NCBI GenBank assembly: GCA_019245455.1
Contig: JAFARM010000211.1
Coordinates: 1 to 6,651, forward strand
Reading direction: 5' to 3'
From: Sphingomonadaceae bacterium
Lineage (GTDB): Bacteria; Pseudomonadota; Alphaproteobacteria; Sphingomonadales; Sphingomonadaceae
DNA length: 6,651 nucleotides
Positions 1 through 6,051 of this stretch are shown here, in pieces; positions within the stretch are counted from its first letter, which is position 1, and each line of letters begins with the position of its first letter. The notes beneath the pieces are model-generated. The model ran no database searches and was not told where the DNA came from. It saw nothing but the letters and a program-made list of their open reading frames with translations. A program made the position numbers and the translations under genes.

Positions 1-8
1 GCGGCGAT

Positions 9-1211
9 CTAGCGGCTGGCGGCTCCCGCGTCGAGCGCCGCCACCCCAGGCAGGACCTTGCCCTCCATCCACTCGAGGAATGCCCCGCCCGCGTTCGACA
101 CGAAGGTGAAGCCGTCGGCCGCGCCCGCATGGTTCAGCGCGGCCACCGTGTCGCCGCCGCCGGCGACCGAGACCAGCCCCTCCCCCGTCAGCGCTGCCGC
201 GGTGCGGGCAAGCGCCACCGTCGCCGCGTCGAAGGGCCTCAGCTCGAACGCGCCGAGGGGCCCGTTCCACACCAGCGTCCGGCAGGTCTTGAGCACGTCG
301 GCCAGCGCCTCGACCGCCGCCGGGCCGAGGTCGAGGACCATCTCTTGCGAGCCGATCTCGTGGACGTTGACGGTCCGGTGTGGCGCGTTCGCCTTGAACT
401 CCGTGGCGGCGACGACGTCGTAGGGCAGGTGGACGGTGCAGCCGGCCGCCTCGGCGCGCGCCAGCACGTCGCGCGCGGTGTCGGCGAGGTCGTGCTCGCA
501 CAGGGACTTGCCGACGTTCATTCCCTTCGCCGCGAGGAAGGTGTTGGCCATCCCGCCGCCGATGATCAGGTGGTCGACGCGGCTCACGAGGTGGGTCAGC
601 ACGTCGAGCTTCGACGACACCTTGGCCCCGCCGACGACTGCTGCCACCGGGTGCGCCGGGTTGCCAAGCGCCTTGTCGAGCGCATCGAGCTCGGCCGCCA
701 TCGCCCGGCCGGCGAACGCCGGCAGGACGTGCGCCAGCCCCTCGGTCGAGGCATGGGCGCGGTGCGCGGCGGAGAAGGCGTCGTTGACGTAAAGATCGCC
801 GTTTGCCGCGAGGTCGCGGACGAAGGCCGGGTCGTTCGCCTCCTCTTGCGGGTGGAAGCGCGTGTTCTCGAGCACCAGCACGCCGCTGTCGGGCAGCGCC
901 GCGACCGCGTCGGCCGCTACCGGCCCGATGCAGTCTGCGGCGAAGGCGACCGGCCGCCCGAGCACCGCCGCCAGCGCCACCGCCACCGGACGCAACGACA
1001 GCTTCGGATCGACGCCCTTCGGCCGGCCGAAATGCGACAGGACGATGACCTTCGCCCCGGCGTCGCTCAGCATCGCCAGCGTCGGCACCGTCGCCTCGAG
1101 CCGCGCAGCCTCGGTGACGCGCCCGCCCTCCATCGGCACGTTGAGGTCGGCGCGGACGAGGACGCGCTTCCCCCGCACGTCGCCCATGTCGTCGAGCGTG
1201 CGGAACGTCAC
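9..1211 (-). CDS. pgk: Phosphoglycerate kinase
   Basis: This cytoplasmic glycolytic enzyme (400 residues, normal length) transfers a phosphate between 1,3-bisphosphoglycerate and ADP, giving 3-phosphoglycerate and ATP. Visible family motifs are VRADLNVP at residues 19-26, SHFGRPKG at 59-66, [11 protein letters not shown] at 114-124, [14 protein letters not shown] at 143-156, [12 protein letters not shown] at 194-205, WNGPLGAFE at 315-323, GGGDTVAAL at 351-359 and [10 protein letters not shown] at 372-381. I chose the GTG at 1211 because its GTGA overlaps the gap stop and the protein then begins with the usual short lead into the first strand. An upstream in-frame ATG at 1265 would add 18 unfamily-like residues and run inside gap. 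No clear Shine-Dalgarno precedes the GTG, so translational coupling to gap is likely (inference). It is the last visible gene of the tkt-gap-pgk operon; the stop is a TAG only 8 bases from the window edge. One oddity is SNAGGA where the common motif is STGGGA or STAGGA. Confidence 0.97.
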   Translation of the reverse strand: MTFRTLDDMGDVRGKRVLVRADLNVPMEGGRVTEAARLEATVPTLAMLSDAGAKVIVLSHFGRPKGVDPKLSLRPVAVALAAVLGRPVAFAADCIGPVAADAVAALPDSGVLVLENTRFHPQEEANDPAFVRDLAANGDLYVNDAFSAAHRAHASTEGLAHVLPAFAGRAMAAELDALDKALGNPAHPVAAVVGGAKVSSKLDVLTHLVSRVDHLIIGGGMANTFLAAKGMNVGKSLCEHDLADTARDVLARAEAAGCTVHLPYDVVAATEFKANAPHRTVNVHEIGSQEMVLDLGPAAVEALADVLKTCRTLVWNGPLGAFELRPFDAATVALARTAAALTGEGLVSVAGGGDTVAALNHAGAADGFTFVSNAGGAFLEWMEGKVLPGVAALDAGAASR

Positions 1212-2212
1212 GCCAGCGAGGCCATCAGCGTCGCGGTGTCGACCATGCGGTTGGAGAAACCCCACTCGTTGTCGTACCAGCTGACGACCCGCACCAGCCG
1301 GCTGTCGAGCACCGCCGTCTCCAGGCTGTCGACCGTCGACGACGCCGGGTCGCCATTATAGTCGCGGCTGACGAGCGGCTCATCCGAATAGTTGAGGATG
1401 CCGCGCAAGGCACTGGTTTCGCTCGCCGCCTTGAGTGCCGCGTTGACCTCCTCGATCGTCGTGTCGCGGCTCGGCGTGAAGGTGAAATCGACCAGGCTGA
1501 CGTTCGGCGTCGGCACGCGCACCGAGGTGCCGTCGAGCTTGCCCTTCAGTTCGGGGATGACCTCGGCCACGGTGCGGGCCGCACCCGTCGTCGTCGGGAT
1601 CATCGACACGGCGGCAGCGCGGGCGCGGCGCGGGTCCTTGTGCATCTGATCGAGCAGCGCCTGGTCGTTGGTGTAGCTGTGGATCGTCAGCATCAGTCCG
1701 CGCTCGACGCCGATCGCCTCATGCATCACCTTCACGACCGGTGCCAAACAGTTGGTCGTGCACGATGCGTTCGACACGACGGTGTGCTCAGGGGTCAGCT
1801 TGTCCTGGTTGACGCCGTAGACGACGGTCAGGTCGACGCCCTTGCCGGGAGCCGAGATCAGCACCTTCTTCGCCCCCGCCTCGATATGGCCGCGCGCCTT
1901 GGCGGCGTCGGTGAACAGGCCGGTGCACTCGAGCGCGAGGTCGACGCCGAGCTCCCGGTGCGGCAGCTTGGCCGGGTCGCGCTCGGCCGTCACGCGGACG
2001 CGCCGGCCGTCGATGACGAGGTGGTCGCCGTCGACCGCGACCGTGCCCGGATAGGTGCCGTGGACCGAATCCCGCTTCAACAGCAGGGCGTTGGTGTCGA
2101 TGCTGGCGAGGTCGTTGATCGCCACCACCTCGAGCTCGCTCTGCCGCGCCAGCATCGCGCGCAGCACCAGCCGGCCGATGCGCCCGAAGCCGTTGATCGC
2201 CACCTTGGTCAT
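1208..2212 (-). CDS. gap: Glyceraldehyde-3-phosphate dehydrogenase (type I)
   Basis: The enzyme oxidises and phosphorylates glyceraldehyde-3-phosphate to 1,3-bisphosphoglycerate with a nicotinamide cofactor. The 334-residue length is standard for the homotetrameric cytoplasmic enzyme. The N-terminal Rossmann motif is GFGRIGR at residues 8-14. N33-D34 at the end of the second strand fits NAD preference (family knowledge). The catalytic site [12 protein letters not shown] spans 147-158 with nucleophile Cys151, and the base is His178 in TIHSYTNDQ. The C-terminal end carries [16 protein letters not shown] at 311-326. The TNDQ...[10 protein letters not shown] segment is the non-GapA version seen in many alphaproteobacteria and cyanobacteria. 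The ATG at 2212 is fixed by the [14 protein letters not shown] start and an AAAGGAG ribosome site 6 bases upstream. It lies between tkt (20-base gap) and pgk (4-base overlap), so the three are probably one transcript. Confidence 0.98.
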   Translation of the reverse strand: MTKVAINGFGRIGRLVLRAMLARQSELEVVAINDLASIDTNALLLKRDSVHGTYPGTVAVDGDHLVIDGRRVRVTAERDPAKLPHRELGVDLALECTGLFTDAAKARGHIEAGAKKVLISAPGKGVDLTVVYGVNQDKLTPEHTVVSNASCTTNCLAPVVKVMHEAIGVERGLMLTIHSYTNDQALLDQMHKDPRRARAAAVSMIPTTTGAARTVAEVIPELKGKLDGTSVRVPTPNVSLVDFTFTPSRDTTIEEVNAALKAASETSALRGILNYSDEPLVSRDYNGDPASSTVDSLETAVLDSRLVRVVSWYDNEWGFSNRMVDTATLMASLA

Positions 2213-2218
2213 CGTCGT

Positions 2219-2225
2219 CTCCTTT
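2219..2225 (-). promoter_or_regulatory. Ribosome binding site of gap
   Basis: On the minus strand the bases AAAGGAG lie 6 bases before the gap ATG, inside the 20-base tkt-gap gap. It is the strongest ribosome site in the operon. That suggests gap is translated independently and strongly, in contrast to pgk, which has no such site. Confidence 0.85.
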
Positions 2226-2232
2226 AGCAGCG

Positions 2233-4224
2233 TCAGCGGTAGGTTCCGCCGAGCAAAGGCCGGATGCGCGCCGCGATCTTCGGCGCGGTGATCCCGAAGT
2301 GATCGTACAGCGCCTCCGCCGGAGCCGAGGCACCAAAGCCGTTGATGCCGATCATAAGCCCGTCGGCGACGTGGCGTTCCCAACCCATCGTCACCCCGGC
2401 CTCGACCGAGACCTTGAGGACGCCGTGCGGCAGCAGGTCGTCGCGGTACGCCGCGTCCTGCCGGTCGAAGTTTTCCCAGCACGGCATCGACACGACGTCG
2501 GCACCGACGCCCTCGCCCTCGAGCAGCTTCGCGGTTTCGACGGCGATATGGACCTCCGATCCGGTGGCGATCAGGACCACCTGGCGCGGGGCGGTCGCGG
2601 CGATCAGGCGATAGCCGCCGCGCGCGCAGCGGTTCTCCGTTGCCTCGGTCCGCAGCTGCGACACGTTCTGACGCGACAGGGCGAGGACCGACGGCCGCGT
2701 CTTGTCGGCGAGCGCCAGCGCCCAGCACTCGGCGGTCTCGACCGCGTCGGCGGGGCGGTAGACGGCGAGGTTGGGGATCGCCCGCAGCGAGGCGAGGTGC
2801 TCGATTGGCTGGTGCGTCGGCCCGTCCTCGCCGAGCCCGATCGAATCGTGCGTCAGGACATAGATGACCCGCACGCGCTGCAGCGCCGACATCCGGATCG
2901 CGTTGCGCATATAGTCGGAGAAGACGAGGAAGGTGCCGCCGTAGGGCAGGCACTGGCCGTGAAGGGCGATGCCGTTCATCGCGGCTGCCATGCCGAACTC
3001 GCGGATGCCGTAATAGATGTACCTGCCGCCGTAGCTGTCGGCGGTAAGCGGCTGTAATCCTTTGGCCTTGGTGTTGTTCGATCCCGTCAGGTCGGCCGAG
3101 CCGCCGATCATGCCCGGCGCGAGCGGTGTCACCGCGTCGAGCACCAGCTCGGAGGCCTTGCGCGTGGCGATCGTCTGCGGCTTGGCGAGCAGGCCGGCGA
3201 TGTGTGCGTCAATGGCGGCGAACGCCTCGGCGGGCGGGTTGCCGGCAACGCGGCGCTCGAACTGCGCGCGCAGCTCCGGGTCGGCTGCGGCGAGGCGATC
3301 GGCCCACGCCGCGTGCTCGTCCCGGCCGCGGCCGCCGGCTTCGCGCCAGGCGGCGAGGATGTCGGCGGGCACCTCGAACGGGGCCGCGTCCCAGCCGAGC
3401 GCGGCGCGCGCACCGGCCACCTCGCCCGCGCCGAGCGCGCTGCCGTGGCTGCCGCTCGTCCCCGCCTTGGTCGGCGCGCCGTAGCCGATGGTGGTGCGGC
3501 AGGCGATCAGGCTCGGCCGCGGATCCGCTTTGGCTTCGGCGAGCGCGCGGTCGACGTCGGCGAAGTCGAGGCCGTCGCAGGCGACGACGTGCCAGCCGGC
3601 CGCGGCGAAGCGCGCGGCCTGGTCCTCGCTCGTGGCGAGGCTCGTCGGCCCGTCGATCGAGATGCGGTTGTCATCCCAAAGCACGTTCAGCCGCCCGAGC
3701 TTCAGGTGCCCGGCGAGCCCGATCGCCTCGTGGGAGATGCCCTCCATCAGGCAGCCGTCGCCGGCGATGACCCAGGTGCGGTGGTCGACCAGTGCGTCGC
3801 CGAACACGGCGTTCAGGTGCCGCTCGGCGATCGCCATGCCGACCGCGGTCGCCAGCCCCTGCCCCAGCGGCCCGGTCGTGGTTTCGACACCTTCCAGCTC
3901 GAAATTCTCCGGGTGGCCGGCACACGGGGAGCCGAATTGGCGGAAGGAACGTATGTCGCCCAACGTCGGCCGGGCATAGCCGGTCAGGTGGAGGAGCGCG
4001 TAGATCAGCATCGACCCGTGCCCCGCCGACAGGACGAAGCGGTCGCGGTCGGGCCAATGCGGCGCGGCGGGGTCGAACTTCAGGTGGCGCGTGAACAGCG
4101 CCGTCGCGGCATCGGCCATGCCCATCGGCATCCCCGGATGGCCGCTGTTCGCCGCCTCGACCGCGTCCATCGCCAGCGCGCGGATGGCGTTCGCCATCTG
4201 GCGCGGAGAAACGGGGCTGGACAT
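2233..4224 (-). CDS. tkt: Transketolase
   Basis: This thiamine diphosphate enzyme moves two-carbon units between sugar phosphates in the non-oxidative pentose phosphate pathway, feeding glyceraldehyde-3-phosphate to gap next door. With the ATG at 4224 the protein is 663 residues, the usual bacterial length. The N-terminal diphosphate-binding domain shows [10 protein letters not shown] at 26-35, AGHGS at 67-71, TTTGPLGQG at 115-123 and the GDG...N motif (GDGCLMEG at 155-162, then Asp185-Asn186). The pyrimidine domain has [13 protein letters not shown] at 406-418 with the catalytic glutamate Glu409, and [13 protein letters not shown] at 465-477. The C-terminal domain begins near 545. In-frame ATGs further out (4275 and 4302) add up to 26 unconserved residues without a ribosome site, and the likely promoter lies on top of them, so I rejected them. 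Even at 4224 only a weak GGAAG sits 11 bases upstream; the internal start at 4197 remains possible. It is the first gene of the operon, divergent from the zapA pair. Confidence 0.97.
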   Translation of the reverse strand: MSSPVSPRQMANAIRALAMDAVEAANSGHPGMPMGMADAATALFTRHLKFDPAAPHWPDRDRFVLSAGHGSMLIYALLHLTGYARPTLGDIRSFRQFGSPCAGHPENFELEGVETTTGPLGQGLATAVGMAIAERHLNAVFGDALVDHRTWVIAGDGCLMEGISHEAIGLAGHLKLGRLNVLWDDNRISIDGPTSLATSEDQAARFAAAGWHVVACDGLDFADVDRALAEAKADPRPSLIACRTTIGYGAPTKAGTSGSHGSALGAGEVAGARAALGWDAAPFEVPADILAAWREAGGRGRDEHAAWADRLAAADPELRAQFERRVAGNPPAEAFAAIDAHIAGLLAKPQTIATRKASELVLDAVTPLAPGMIGGSADLTGSNNTKAKGLQPLTADSYGGRYIYYGIREFGMAAAMNGIALHGQCLPYGGTFLVFSDYMRNAIRMSALQRVRVIYVLTHDSIGLGEDGPTHQPIEHLASLRAIPNLAVYRPADAVETAECWALALADKTRPSVLALSRQNVSQLRTEATENRCARGGYRLIAATAPRQVVLIATGSEVHIAVETAKLLEGEGVGADVVSMPCWENFDRQDAAYRDDLLPHGVLKVSVEAGVTMGWERHVADGLMIGINGFGASAPAEALYDHFGITAPKIAARIRPLLGGTYR

Positions 4225-4270
4225 GGGCGGCGGGACTTCCGGCAGCGACTCGGGGGAGTGAGAGCGGCGC

Positions 4271-4299
4271 ACCATGGCCACGCCGCTGCCAGGGGTCAA
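4271..4299 (-). promoter_or_regulatory. Candidate promoter of tkt-gap-pgk
   Basis: On the minus strand TTGACC (4294-4299) and CATGGT (4271-4276) are spaced by 17 bases, close to a housekeeping sigma-factor pattern with a poor -10. Transcription would start near 4264, leaving a leader of about 40 bases before the ATG at 4224 and excluding the longer tkt starts. The -10 is weak, so this is tentative. Confidence 0.35.
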
Positions 4300-4307
4300 C
4301 ATTTGAC
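4295..4307. repeat. Perfect inverted repeat joining two divergent -35 boxes
   Basis: GTCAA, a CAT spacer and TTGAC form a perfect 13-base palindrome. Its left arm is most of the candidate tkt -35 box and its right arm most of the candidate zapA-operon -35 box. It may simply result from back-to-back promoters, or it may be an operator for a dimeric regulator acting on both directions. The repeat itself is certain; its function is not. Confidence 0.5.
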
Positions 4308-4331
4308 GAGTGCCCTACCCAGCGGTTAACG
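4303..4331 (+). promoter_or_regulatory. Candidate promoter of the coiled-coil gene and zapA
   Basis: TTGACG (4303-4308, five of six to the -35 consensus) is followed after 17 bases by TTAACG (4326-4331). A start near 4338 would give a leader of about 30 bases to the ATG at 4369. Spacing and position fit a housekeeping promoter for the two-gene zapA operon, although the -10 is imperfect. Confidence 0.45.
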
Positions 4332-4368
4332 TGGCTCAATCGACGCCCGGATTTTCAGAAGGTTGGCG

Positions 4369-4536
4369 ATGACGGATACGACGGTACACGAACGTCTGGC
4401 CGCGGCCGTCGCCCGCGCCGAAGCCGCTGCCGCGCAGCTTAAGGCCGACCGCGACCGCGCGCAGCGCCGCGCCGACGCCGCGCTCGCCGCCGGCGACGCC
4501 GCGGTTGCCGTGCTCGACACGCTGCTCGCCGCCTGA
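4369..4536 (+). CDS. Small coiled-coil protein upstream of zapA (ZauP-like)
   Basis: This 55-residue protein is too short for many gene callers. It begins MTDTTVHERLAAAVARAE and is almost entirely one Ala/Arg/Glu-rich helix with heptad-like spacing of Leu, Val and Ala, then a short Leu/Val-rich end (VAVLDTLLAA). There is no signal peptide or membrane segment. A good ribosome site, AGAAGG, sits 6 bases before the ATG, and the TGA stop overlaps the zapA ATG by one base (TGATG), implying coupled translation. In Caulobacter a coiled-coil protein encoded directly upstream of zapA, ZauP, works with ZapA to focus the Z-ring (established knowledge). Position and coiled-coil character suggest this is its counterpart, but the sequence is low in complexity, so homology is inference. 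Third-position GC bias and the ribosome site support a real gene. Confidence 0.8.
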   Translation: MTDTTVHERLAAAVARAEAAAAQLKADRDRAQRRADAALAAGDAAVAVLDTLLAA

Positions 4537-4817
4537 TGGGCCAGGTCCGCGTCAGCGTCGGCGGGCGCACCTATCCGCTGTCGTGCGCCGACGGCGAGGA
4601 GGGCCACCTGACCGCGCTCGGCGAGCATCTGTCGGCCAAGGCCGACGAGCTGACCGCCGCCATCGGCACGATGAGCGAGCCACGCCTGCTGCTGATGGCC
4701 GGCATCCAGGTCGCCGACGAGCTGTTCGCGTTGCGCGCCGGCGGCGGCGCGACTGATCCTCAGCTCGAGGCGCTGGTCGCCCGCGTCGAGGCGCTCGCGG
4801 CGTCGCTCGCCGGCTGA
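4536..4817 (+). CDS. zapA: Cell division protein ZapA
   Basis: ZapA is a small cytoplasmic protein that binds FtsZ and bundles or aligns protofilaments in the Z-ring. The 93-residue product has the family layout: a globular head starting VRVSVGGRTYPLSCADGEE (residues 4-22), a helix with LTALGEHLSAKADEL (25-39), then the long C-terminal coiled-coil helix from about 50, including LLLMAGIQVADELFALRA (51-68) and the tail QLEALVARVEALAASLAG. It is slightly shorter than the E. coli protein. There is no ribosome site of its own; the ATG overlaps the stop of the preceding coiled-coil gene, so the two are probably made in a fixed ratio. The 3' end overlaps, tail to tail, 58 bp of the opposite-strand ATP-grasp gene. 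Confidence 0.92.
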   Translation: MGQVRVSVGGRTYPLSCADGEEGHLTALGEHLSAKADELTAAIGTMSEPRLLLMAGIQVADELFALRAGGGATDPQLEALVARVEALAASLAG

Positions 4818-5668
4818 ACCAGCGCAGCCAGCGCGCGGCCGAGAAGCGCCACCGACCGCAATTTGTCGGGCAGGCTGAGGGCGGTGATCGGCCCCGCGTC
4901 GGTCTTGTTGAGGTCGACGACATAGATCCGCCCGTCGCGGTCGCGCAGCACGTCGAGCCCCGCCCAGTCGGCACCCATCGCCGCGGCGAAGGCGACGAGG
5001 TTGGCCTGCTCGGCGGCGCTGAACACGGCGTCCGGCGCGGCGAGCCAGGCGCGGCGGTTCGGCGGCAGGAAGCGGGCGCCCGGGTCGCGCTGCTTGACCC
5101 ACACCGCCACCACTTTCCCGCCAACAACCTGGGTCCGCAGGTCGCGGGCAAAGCCGTCGTCGTCGACCGTGTCGATCAGGCGCTGATAAACCATACCCGG
5201 CCGCGCCGCCGTTGGGCAGGCGACGACGCGGCCGTCGTGGCGGCCGTTGACCTCGCTTTTCTCGACGACCGCGCCGTGCCACGTCGCCGGGTCGAGCGCG
5301 AGCGGGTAGCCGAAGGTCGCGGCGAAGACGGCGGCGACCCGGCTCTTGCGGATGTCGGCACACGCGAAGTTCAGGGCACGTCCGCCGGTGGCCGGCGGCG
5401 GCGGCGCGATCGTCGCGTCCTCAAAGTAGAACGCGGCGCACGCGGCGGCGGAATCGCGGGCGACACGGAAACCGGCGGAAACCGCCGCGAGGCGAACGAG
5501 GTAGCGGTGCCGCGGCACGGTCGGCGTGAACCAGATCGCAGGGCGGTGCCGGCCGAGATGGCGCAGGGCGGCGAGGCGGACGAGCAGCACGCACAGCAGC
5601 CAGCCGCCGACTTCGACGGCCAGCGCCCGGTGGAGCGCGGCCGAGTTGCCGGTCGCGCGCAGCGTCAC
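4760..5668 (-). CDS. ATP-grasp domain protein, possible peptide or amino-acid ligase
   Basis: The 302-residue protein (from GTG 5668) has the ATP-grasp plan: an N-terminal domain (about 1-105), a lysine-bearing ATP-binding segment ending in EKSEVNGRHDG (136-146), YQRLI (161-165) as the hinge strand, RDLRTQVVGGK (175-185), and the metal-binding set Asp239 in GLDVL plus Asp252 and Asn254 in VVDLNKTDAGP. The nucleotide and magnesium residues look intact, so it is probably active. ATP-grasp enzymes activate a carboxylate as acyl phosphate and join it to an amine, hydroxyl or thiol. I cannot name the substrate. The hydrophobic stretch at 21-35 is probably a buried helix rather than a membrane segment. 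The gene follows a 47-residue peptide gene on the same strand, as in RiPP loci, but a RimK- or glutathione-synthetase-like role is also open. The start is uncertain: GTG 5668 has a poor ribosome site, while a CTG at 5704 overlaps the peptide stop and adds 12 plausible residues (LRIGDFEVRGGR). The last ~18 residues are low-complexity and antisense to zapA. Confidence 0.82.
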   Translation of the reverse strand: MTLRATGNSAALHRALAVEVGGWLLCVLLVRLAALRHLGRHRPAIWFTPTVPRHRYLVRLAAVSAGFRVARDSAAACAAFYFEDATIAPPPPATGGRALNFACADIRKSRVAAVFAATFGYPLALDPATWHGAVVEKSEVNGRHDGRVVACPTAARPGMVYQRLIDTVDDDGFARDLRTQVVGGKVVAVWVKQRDPGARFLPPNRRAWLAAPDAVFSAAEQANLVAFAAAMGADWAGLDVLRDRDGRIYVVDLNKTDAGPITALSLPDKLRSVALLGRALAALVQPASDAASASTRATSASS

Positions 5669-5700
5669 CCGGCCGCCGCGAACCTCGAAGTCGCCGATCC

Positions 5701-5844
5701 TCAGAGCGGGCGCAACGACGGGTTGACGATGTCGCGCCTGGTCAGGCTGGGATTGCAGAACGAGGTGCCGCCGTCCGGCAGGCCGGCACTGCCGCCCGTC
5801 GCCTCGACGACCACGGCCCGGTCGAGCTGATCGTCGAGCGGCAT
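5701..5844 (-). CDS. 47-residue peptide with NPSL repeat, candidate RiPP precursor
   Basis: I do not recognise this peptide. It starts MPLDDQLDRAVVVEATGG, continues through SAGLPDGGTSF and ends CNPSLTRRDIVNPSLRPL. The first half is acidic (Asp4, Asp5, Asp8, Glu14, Asp24), the last third basic (Arg36, Arg37, Arg45), and NPSL occurs twice, ten residues apart (31-34 and 41-44). It has one cysteine (Cys30), no signal peptide and no membrane segment. ATG 5844 is chosen because AAGGGAA lies just upstream; an outer in-frame ATG at 5898 lacks such support. The ATP-grasp gene starts just after, either 32 bases on (GTG) or overlapping the TGA (CTGA). An acidic leader, a small residue-rich core and an adjacent ATP-grasp ligase resemble graspetide-type loci, with a possible leader/core boundary at Gly25-Gly26; this is inference. 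It could instead be a regulatory leader peptide, or an ordinary small protein. Confidence 0.65.
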   Translation of the reverse strand: MPLDDQLDRAVVVEATGGSAGLPDGGTSFCNPSLTRRDIVNPSLRPL

Positions 5845-5850
5845 TGCTGT

Positions 5851-5857
5851 TTCCCTT
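5851..5857 (-). promoter_or_regulatory. Ribosome binding site of the 47-residue peptide gene
   Basis: On the minus strand AAGGGAA precedes the ATG at 5844 by about 6 bases. It decides the start of the peptide over the in-frame ATG at 5898 and is good evidence that the small gene is translated. Confidence 0.65.
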
Positions 5858-5869
5858 GACCCGGAGCCG

Positions 5870-5898
5870 ACGCTAATCGTCCCCGCCTGGCAGCGCAA
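5870..5898 (-). promoter_or_regulatory. Weak candidate promoter of the peptide/ATP-grasp pair
   Basis: On the minus strand TTGCGC (5893-5898) and TAGCGT (5870-5875) are 17 bases apart. Only about half of each hexamer matches the consensus. It is listed because the pair must be transcribed from this short gap, which it shares back to back with the 6S RNA promoter. Confidence 0.2.
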
Positions 5899-5902
5899 TG
5901 GC

Positions 5903-5931
5903 TTGAGCTTGGCGCACGCCAGACCTATGTT
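5903..5931 (+). promoter_or_regulatory. Promoter of 6S RNA
   Basis: TTGAGC (5903-5908) and TATGTT (5926-5931) are separated by exactly 17 bases, a good housekeeping sigma pattern. The predicted start, near 5937-5939, coincides with the 5' arm of the terminal stem of the 6S RNA. It probably drives both ssrS and the downstream fau gene. Confidence 0.65.
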
Positions 5932-5936
5932 GGCGA

Positions 5937-6048
5937 CAGGCGGGTACTGCCCGGTACGAGCACACGGAGCATCCCTGAGGCGATATCACATCCTTGGGCG
6001 CTGTCCCTGCGCCGGTCCTGGCCGGACGTACATGGTGCCCACCTGACG
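5937..6048 (+). ncRNA. ssrS: 6S RNA
   Basis: 6S RNA mimics an open promoter and sequesters housekeeping sigma-factor RNA polymerase holoenzyme. The segment CCCTGAGGCGATATCACAT (5973-5991) closely resembles the corresponding part of E. coli 6S RNA, which I recall as CCCUGAGCCGAUAUUUCAU. A terminal stem pairs CAGGCGGG (5937-5944) with CCCACCTG (6038-6045), with one C/A mismatch, and can extend outward through GGCG (5932-5935) and CGTT (6047-6050). Inside are hairpins GGCGC/GCGCC (5997-6001 with 6009-6013) and GTCC/GGAC (6015-6018 with 6024-6027). The location directly before the cyclo-ligase gene is the classical ssrS position. The ends are approximate: the visible transcript of about 110-115 nt is short for 6S RNA, so the mature molecule may extend further on either side, including into the start of fau. 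Confidence 0.9.
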
Positions 6049-6051
6049 TTC

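Noticed and set aside
129..1361. Long plus-strand open frame opposite pgk and gap (and similar ones at 2299-3057, 3202-4329 and 5237-5830).
   Set aside because: These are Arg/Gly/Ala-rich shadows of GC-rich genes; the minus-strand frames carry clear family motifs.
4225..4302. Longer transketolase N-terminus from ATG 4302 or 4275.
   Set aside because: The additional residues are not family-like, lack ribosome sites, and overlap the likely tkt promoter.
4326..4340. CtrA cell-cycle regulator box (TTAA-N7-TTAA) in front of the zapA operon.
   Set aside because: Only one TTAA half is present; the second half at the right spacing does not match.
5062..5180. G/C-rich palindromic patches such as gccgcggc-type runs as terminators or repeats.
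   Set aside because: They fall inside coding sequence, have no T-run, and are expected by chance at this GC content.
4326..5363. A 345-residue minus-strand frame covering the zapA region.
   Set aside because: It runs antisense to zapA and out of frame with the ATP-grasp motifs, and its composition is that of a shadow.
5701..5844. Lasso-peptide precursor.
   Set aside because: No lasso-type leader motif is present, and no asparagine-synthetase-like cyclase, transglutaminase-like protease or isopeptidase lies nearby in the window.
5701..5844. The peptide being the true N-terminus of the ATP-grasp gene split by a frameshift.
   Set aside because: It has its own ribosome site and its end looks complete; the ATP-grasp protein is of reasonable length without it. 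Not fully excluded.
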